Below, piece after piece: positions 57,966-64,000 of a stretch of DNA of 64,000 bases (the first letter of the stretch is position 1; every line of letters begins with the position of its first letter). Position numbers and translations under genes: made by a program. The notes under the pieces were generated by a model. The model worked only from the letters and a program-made list of their open reading frames with translations, searched no databases and was not told the DNA's origin. Origin of the DNA: Rhynchospora pubera (Eukaryota > Streptophyta > Magnoliopsida > Poales > Cyperaceae); NCBI GenBank assembly GCA_028095005.1, contig CM051459.1:257472229-257536228 (forward strand). Reading direction: 5' to 3'.

Positions 57966-58860
57966 TGAATTTATTCATATTTGTGGGACTTATTTTTATC
58001 CTGTATCGTGTTACAGTGAAAATAAAGGACTTAAGCTGATAACATTTTGATAATTGGAGGTTATCACATTCGAAGTACAGTGTCGTATATATATATGATA
58101 TATCTAGGTGCAAATATATTATGTGCGAAGATTGCAAATGCATGGAGATCCACGGTAGGCCCAAATCCAGTATTGTTTGTCTTGGACAGACATTGGAAGC
58201 CTACATAGTTGTGATATTTCTGGTTTATCCAGCTAGCATAAAAAACAGAACTCCTCGCAATATGTTGTAGACTTGTAGCTAATAACTAGTATAATCGATT
58301 GATGGGATATTGGGATGTTATTAGTAAAGTCTTCTTTCAATTATGTCTAGATTTCGATTCGTCAAGATTCAATCTCAAAATGTGATATGTTAATGTGATA
58401 AGTGAACCCCACAACTATATATATAATATAGACATGCAAAGTGGATTTTTACAGTTATTTCTTTTTTGTTTTTTTTAGAAAATGTTTGATCGGTAGGTTT
58501 CGTCTATAAATTTGATTTTGGTCGGTGCTTCTCAATTTATTCCCACACAATTTATGTAGTGGGCAAAGTGATGTTTAGACTACTTAATTATTTTCAGATT
58601 GGAAGAATTGTTCGATGCTATAGCAGGGTCCAAAAAATTACAAAATCGATGAGTTCTCTTCTCGTTTATAAAAACAGAAAATTAAGAGTTTGAAGATACA
58701 AGATTTAGTTTTCAATAAATTTTGATGTATGTAAACATCATTTCGCCAACTAAATGGACCAAGAAGACTCGACTCGTAGAATATTTTCATCAAAATAAAA
58801 CTTTGGGGGTGATCGGACTACTAAATTAGGGGGTGTCCGAATCAATTCCCCTCGTCACTC
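57966..58860. other. 3' UTR of HAOX copy 1 and spacer to copy 2
   Basis: AATAAA at 58021-58026. Similarity to the region after copy 2 extends past the stop to about ...GATATATCTAGG (58098-58109), then copy 2 is interrupted by the hAT-like end. The remainder up to 58860 is AT-rich with no gene seen. Confidence 0.6.
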
Positions 58861-58864
58861 GTAT

Positions 58865-58962
58865 AAGAACCGTGGAATTTGAATTCAGAGACTTTTCCAG
58901 GCACCTACTTCGTTGAAGAACCGTGGAATTTTGGATTCAGAGACTTTTGCTGGCACCTACTA
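58865..58962. repeat. 52-bp tandem duplication upstream of HAOX copy 2
   Basis: AAGAACCGTGGAATT...AGAGACTTTTCCAGGCACCTAC occurs twice (about 58865-58909 and 58917-58962). Copy 1 has a single related phrase (AAGAACTGTGG at 53293). Lies in the likely promoter/leader. Confidence 0.7.
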
Positions 58963-59566
58963 CTTACTATGTAAGCTGTGGCCACTGCATCACTGTCTTT
59001 CCACTCCCTCTCACTCTCCACCTACTACTACTAAATATTTCCAGGCACCTCCTCTCTCTTCCCCTCTAGATCCCTCTCAAATTAAAAAGCAGAAGGTATA
59101 CTGACACTACTCTTCTTCAATTCAATAATGTTTTTATATGATAATTCTACCAAGAATTGGTTGGTTTAGCTTACAGAGAAATTGACACAGATCAAAATTA
59201 GTAGTTACTAAAGACGATCAAGGGTAAGGGTTAGTTGTAGTTTAGACCTCTTAATTTGTTTTGTTCATTCACTGGATCCCATTCCTAATTGTTGATTAGC
59301 CCCTTGTGTCTTGTAGTGATCGTTTGTTTTCTTTTAAGTAAACTTAGAGTGGTCTTTCTTCAGTACCAGAACTTTATCTTGTTCATTTAATTTTTTTTTA
59401 ATTTCTAATTTTCTATTTGCATAATATCAATGATTAATTGAAATTTTTACAACGAAGTTGTGTACTGGTATCTGGGTGATAGAAATCTTTCACTTTGAAT
59501 TACAATTTTTTTCCAGGTCATTAGAGTAACATGTAAAAATTCTTATTCTGTCAGGAGCAGAATAAA

Positions 59567-62500
59567 ATGGAGGATGAACCAGTAAATATAAGGGAATACG
59601 AAGAAGTAGCAAAACAGGTTCTTCCAAAAATGATCTTTGATTTCTACAATGGTGGTGCTGGCGATGAGTACACCTTGAGAGAGAATATGGAAGCATATAA
59701 GAGAATTATGTACTTTTCTTTCTTCTTCAACTTATACAGTCATTCCGATGTTTCCCCCTTTCAATGCAAATCCAAAAAAGTATCATGTACTTTTCCAACA
59801 TGGATGTTTTTCCATATTACCTTTAATATAGGAAATTTTCCAAGCCCCTCCTTCGTAAGATATACAGAGAAAATTTCTCTGTCTACAGGAGTGCATGGAA
59901 TTTAAATAATTAAATATTAAGGAAATTCTAAGGGGTATGAAATCAATAACAAAGATTAAGAAAGGTTATTGATGGGAAATTGATAATGCACACACAGGTT
60001 AAGGCCGAGGATTCTTGTAGACGTGGGTAGGATTGATATGTCTACAACTCTATTGGGGTATAAAATGCAGTCTCCAATCATGGTTGCTCCAACTGGAATG
60101 CACAAATATGCCCATCCTGAAGGTTTACAACCTTTTATCTCTCTTGGTCTCTGTTGTAATACTTCTATGGTACTCAAAATAACAAGACATCACTACAATA
60201 TGAATACAATTTTAAAAAACGAAAAAGATACAAGAAATGACAGAAAAGGCATAAGATGCTCTTTGAATGTTAGTAAGGTTAGGAATGACAGTTGTAATGT
60301 TTGTCAGGTGAGGTGGCAACAGCTAGAGCTGCAGCAGCTTGTAACACACTCATGGTATAATTTTATTAGTCACCGTTTTGTCTAACTAAAATGATAATTG
60401 AAATATCACCATTTTGTATCACATCTGCTCTTTGGTTGGAAGATAACGACAGACTCATTTTGCATAAATTGTAAAGATTGAGGACCAAAATGGAAATTTT
60501 GGAACTTAGAAACCAGAATGGGAAAATACTAATTAAAGAGTGATGCTACAAGTACAGTTTTAGGATGAGTAAAATGCATGGATGGTACTGAATGCATCGT
60601 TCAATTCCCATTATATTCCTTGATGTTTTAAAGTACCTTTCTGATCCTTAGAAGCTTTGACATTACCCCAAATAATCCTACCTTATAGAAGAATAATATT
60701 TTTCATCCATCTTCTGGTCATTTAAGCATTGAAAATAATATTAATGTACTTGCAGAAGAGATGCATTAACATTACGTATTATTTTTAGTAGATACTTTCT
60801 TTGCCTTGCGTGTCATTAATTTATTTAAAATATTATTTACATACATCCTTTCCTTGAATATTATGACGACATATATGTTTATGTGAATTTCCATCTATTT
60901 TTTGTTGGTAATTTTATAGGACTGATTTTGTACAAAATCATAATGTCAAAAGGATATGTTAAGTTTAAAATTACATAGATCAAAATGAAAAGCAAGGGAT
61001 ACTTTCAGGACCATTTATGTAATTTGCTCTTGTAAGCTAAATTTCACGATTACTCAAAATGTGTCCTATCTATAGGTGCTTTCTTTCGGGTCTAGCCGAA
61101 AAATTGAGGATGTTGCCTCCAGTTGCAATGCTGTTCGCTTCTATCAACTATATGTATGATATGATGCTTTCTCTTGAGAATTTGTACTTTATATCAGGGT
61201 TACTGATTTCCATTATGTACCTGTACACAACCTTGCTGGGAAGGTACCATAGTTTTACTTTGCGAACCAAAATAGCAACCTAAGTTGTTCTATAATTATT
61301 TTTAGGCTCATTACATTCTGGGACATGCTGTCATTATCCTAAGTTCCTAACCCTGCATGTTGCTATTAGAAAATATGGAGATCTGGTTCTCCACCAATTC
61401 ATTTAATTTAGTACTTTGATTGTTGGTTATATTGACTTCTTAAGTTTTAAAAAGGTATACCAAAAAAGAGAAGTTTCTGCAACACTGGTACGTCGAGCAG
61501 AGGAATATGGGTTCAAAGCTATTTTGTTGACTGTTGACACACCCAGTCTTGGTCGGCGAGAAAAAAGACATAAAAAACAAGTGTTCCTTTTATCTCCTTT
61601 TTAAATTAAAATTCTTCCCTTTTTTAGTTTGCTTTCGTTTTGCATTCAATAGAGCTTTGACAATGGAGTCAATTTTTATTGTTATTTGATGTTAATCAAT
61701 ATGTTGTCAGGTCAGTACTTAATGTAGGCTGCTGTACTTGACCATATGGATATATGTTTAGGAAGGTTCCATTTTACACAAGAACCATTTTTTATTCAAT
61801 TCAACTTATTGCATCGCTCAGGTTCATTCTCCCTCAGTTGTCAAACCTTGAAGGATTAGTGTCTGTGGATGTCGGACCTGTGAGTGGAGTACTATTGTTG
61901 TCTCTTCCTTTAACAAGCTTTTTTTCCCAGCTTTAAATCAATAAAGCATACGTTCTTTGTTACTGAGGAATGGATTTGGCGGACCTAGAATCCTAGATGC
62001 TATATGTTATAAGATTTTTATTGTAGAAACGAGGCTCTGATCTGGAAGCGTTTGCATCTCAGACCCTAGATCCTTCTCTTTGCTGGAACGTAAGACTCAA
62101 ACATAATCACCCTTTTATTATTGATCCCATTTTGTAATCTTTGGTATGCCACCATTGAATATTCTTGTTTTATTGCTTAAATTATGTAGGATATAGAATG
62201 GTTAAGATCCATAACAAGTTTGCCAATTATCTTAAAAGGCATCATCTCTCCAGAAGATGGTACTTTTGCTTCCTTGCTGTTTATCTCAGGTTATCAGTTT
62301 TATAGATTCACTAAATGTTTTTATTTTTTCCTTCGTTAACAGCCATAAAAGCAGTAGAAATGGGGGTTTCTGGCATTGTAGTATCCAATCACGGTGCACG
62401 CCAGCTTGACTACTCACCCGCTACTATTTCTGTTCTTGAAGAGGTACTTTCAAAATGAGATTTCTAGGTGAAATTTTTTACCCTCTTGGAACAAAAGTAC

Positions 62501-63049
62501 CTCTCATTAATCACAAGTATACATGAATTCACTATTTATTATATGGTATCAAAGCATGAGGTCCTGACCCTATTGCAATTTTCTAAAATGGCACTGCGAG
62601 GGAATGTTTTACGGACACTGTCATTTGAAGAGTTTTGTCAATACTGGCATTAAACAGGTTGTAAAAGCTGTTTCGGGTGCTGTGCCAGTATTAATTGATG
62701 GTGGAATCCGACGTGGTACAGATGTCTTCAAGGCATTGGCCCTTGGTGCAAAAGCTGTTTTGGTGAGGAAAAAAGAAAATTCTTTTGTAAACATAGGGAT
62801 ACAGAATTTACTCCTTAAAAATTTCATATTGCACTTTTCAATAGAAATGAATTTTCATATTACATTTAGGTGGGTCGACCAATATTGTACGGATTGGCTG
62901 CCAAGGGAGAGAAGGGTGTAAAATCAGTACTCAAAATGCTTCAAAGCGAGTTAGAACTTACAATGGCCTTGTGCGGTACAACAAGCATAAATAAAATTAC
63001 GAGGAAACATGTCCAAACCGAAGGAGATAGACTCAGATCTCTCCTCTAA
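59567..63049 (+). pseudogene. HAOX: (S)-2-hydroxy-acid oxidase, HAOX subclass, copy 2, frameshifted in exon 5
   Basis: Same gene structure as copy 1: 59567-59709, 59998-60122, 60308-60354, 61076-61153, 61455-61580, 61822-61879, 62027-62089, 62190-62259, 62343-62443, 62658-62762, 62870-63049. All splice sites intact. Exon 5 has six A instead of five after GGTCGGCGAG (61561-61566), making it 126 bp; the next exon is then read out of frame and meets TGA within ten codons, so the product would lose the Lys/His/Arg catalytic residues. The frame is otherwise open to the end, so the loss is recent, or the extra A is an assembly error. Active-site differences from copy 1: Phe26 for Tyr26, Gly110 for Ser110, and Ser for Arg162 (PSLGRRE). 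Likely 5'-UTR intron 59096-59554; AATAAA at 63105. Confidence 0.75.
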
Positions 63050-63104
63050 TTAATTTATTCATATTTGTGGGACTTATTTTTATCCTGTATCGTGTTACAG
63101 TGAA

Positions 63105-63110
63105 AATAAA
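63105..63110 (+). terminator. Poly(A) signal of HAOX copy 2
   Basis: AATAAA 56 bp after the stop, equivalent to 58021-58026 of copy 1. Confidence 0.6.
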
Positions 63111-63201
63111 GAACTTAGTGCTGATAATATTTTGATAATTAATATTAATTGGAGGTTATCACGTTCGAAGTACAGTGTCATATATATATGATATATCTAG
63201 G

Positions 63202-64000
63202 TAGGACTGAAAACGGTAGTCGTTTCGATCGTTATTTCGTTTTGTTTCGTCCGAAACGGAACAATAACGGTTAAGAATTTCAGTTTCGTTTAAGCAACGG
63301 AACGGATAATGCAAATAGAATATAGTTTCGTCATACCAACGAAACGGTTAACGAAACAAACCAATTTCGTGGTCGTTTATTTCGTCTGTTTCGTTTTGTA
63401 TTCTACAGTGCTGTTGTTATTTTGATTGCTGAGGAGACTAAGGCGGAGAGAACGAAGAGAGTGTCGATAAAACCTAATTTTGCGCCGCGCCGCGCCGCTC
63501 TCTCATCTTTTGTTTCTCGCTCTCTTCTCCGTAGCCTCCCGCCCTCCCCTCTCACCTGATCGAGACAACCTCAGCCATCTCTCTCTGTCTCTCACTCTAT
63601 CTGCTCCGATCACTTCTTCTCTCCGTCGCACAACCTCAGCCGATCGAGCCCAAGCCTACACCTCCCTCAGACAAACAACAGTTTATCTCTGATCTCTCTC
63701 TCCTTTGTGACCTTCTTCTCTTCACCAAAAGTTTATCTTTATAAAACCATCTCTTCTTCTTTCTGATCTGAAGTAAGGATGGCCAAGAGATTGCCTGCTG
63801 GCGCCTGCTCATTCTAATTGCCCACGCATGCCCTATGCCTGACGAGACAGAGTGCCTGGTCTGCCCACGGGCTCCACCTCCATGCTTGTGGCCTGCCTGC
63901 AGCTGCCTGCGGTTGCCTGTCGTGAGAGGTGAAGAGTGAAGACTGAGAGCAAGATTGAGTTGCTCTGACACAAGCAGTGACATCCTCGAGTGATTGCTCA
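63202..64000. mobile_element. Left end of a hAT-like transposon (continues beyond the window)
   Basis: Homology with the region downstream of copy 1 stops exactly at ...GATATATCTAGG(T); from here the sequence begins TAGGACTGAAAACGG, a hAT-style terminus. The first 200 bp are packed with AACGG / CGTTTCG motifs in both orientations, like subterminal transposase-binding sites. A GC-rich, CT-rich leader-like segment follows from 63480 with no clear transposase frame. The right end and the expected 8-bp TSD (TATCTAGG or ATCTAGGT) lie outside the window. Confidence 0.5.

Overview
This is plant nuclear DNA, most likely from a flowering plant and probably a eudicot; I cannot name the species. The evidence is spliceable intron-rich genes with GT..AG introns, Ty3/gypsy and Ty1/copia LTRs, a Helitron, Tourist-like and foldback MITEs, and TATA/poly(A) signals. 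Only one host gene family is recognisable: a tandem pair of peroxisomal-type (S)-2-hydroxy-acid oxidases (HAOX subclass) at the right end. Copy 1 (53905-57965) is intact over 11 coding exons (364 aa). Copy 2 (59567-63049) keeps every splice site but has one extra A in exon 5, which shifts the frame into a stop.

Layout. 1-5950 is a thicket of foldback MITEs with a small, nearly internal-less Ty3/gypsy element (2368-4475) inserted among them. 5956-40460 is one very large LTR retrotransposon with LTRs of about 7.7 kb and a GTGGC target-site duplication, which split a 400-bp MITE (5747-5950 / 40466-40661). Its left LTR was later hit by an 11.2-kb non-autonomous LARD in minus orientation (9394-20575, 4735-bp LTRs, TSD GAATA); the empty site survives in the right LTR at 36190-36194. 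The internal part of the large element (24847-32749) carries a PBS that is duplicated, a gag-type polyprotein in which a protease-like domain lies upstream of the gag domain, a second zinc-knuckle module cut by a stop codon, no recognisable RT/RNase H/integrase, and two antisense 113-aa ORFs with predicted membrane segments, each preceded by promoter-like sequence. 40466-43760 returns to MITEs and AT-rich DNA with one tRNA-like sequence. 44691-48306 is a Helitron with canonical ends, inserted in a tandem/palindromic repeat. 48624-50370 is a solo LTR (TSD TAGCG). 50376-53240 is intergenic DNA with two more MITEs. 53240-63200 holds the HAOX tandem duplication. 63202 to the end is the left end of a hAT-like element, whose boundary is revealed by comparison with copy 1.

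Function. The HAOX proteins are FMN-dependent 2-hydroxy-acid oxidases that act on medium/long-chain 2-hydroxy acids. The two copies differ at active-site positions equivalent to spinach glycolate oxidase Tyr24 and Trp108. The rest of the window is a stratified insertion record. The points I find most unusual are the PR-before-gag element with antisense genes, and a set of MITEs whose different ends share one architecture (perfect palindrome, about 10-nt spacer, half-palindrome) and one common inner core, with chimeric copies that mix ends and cores.
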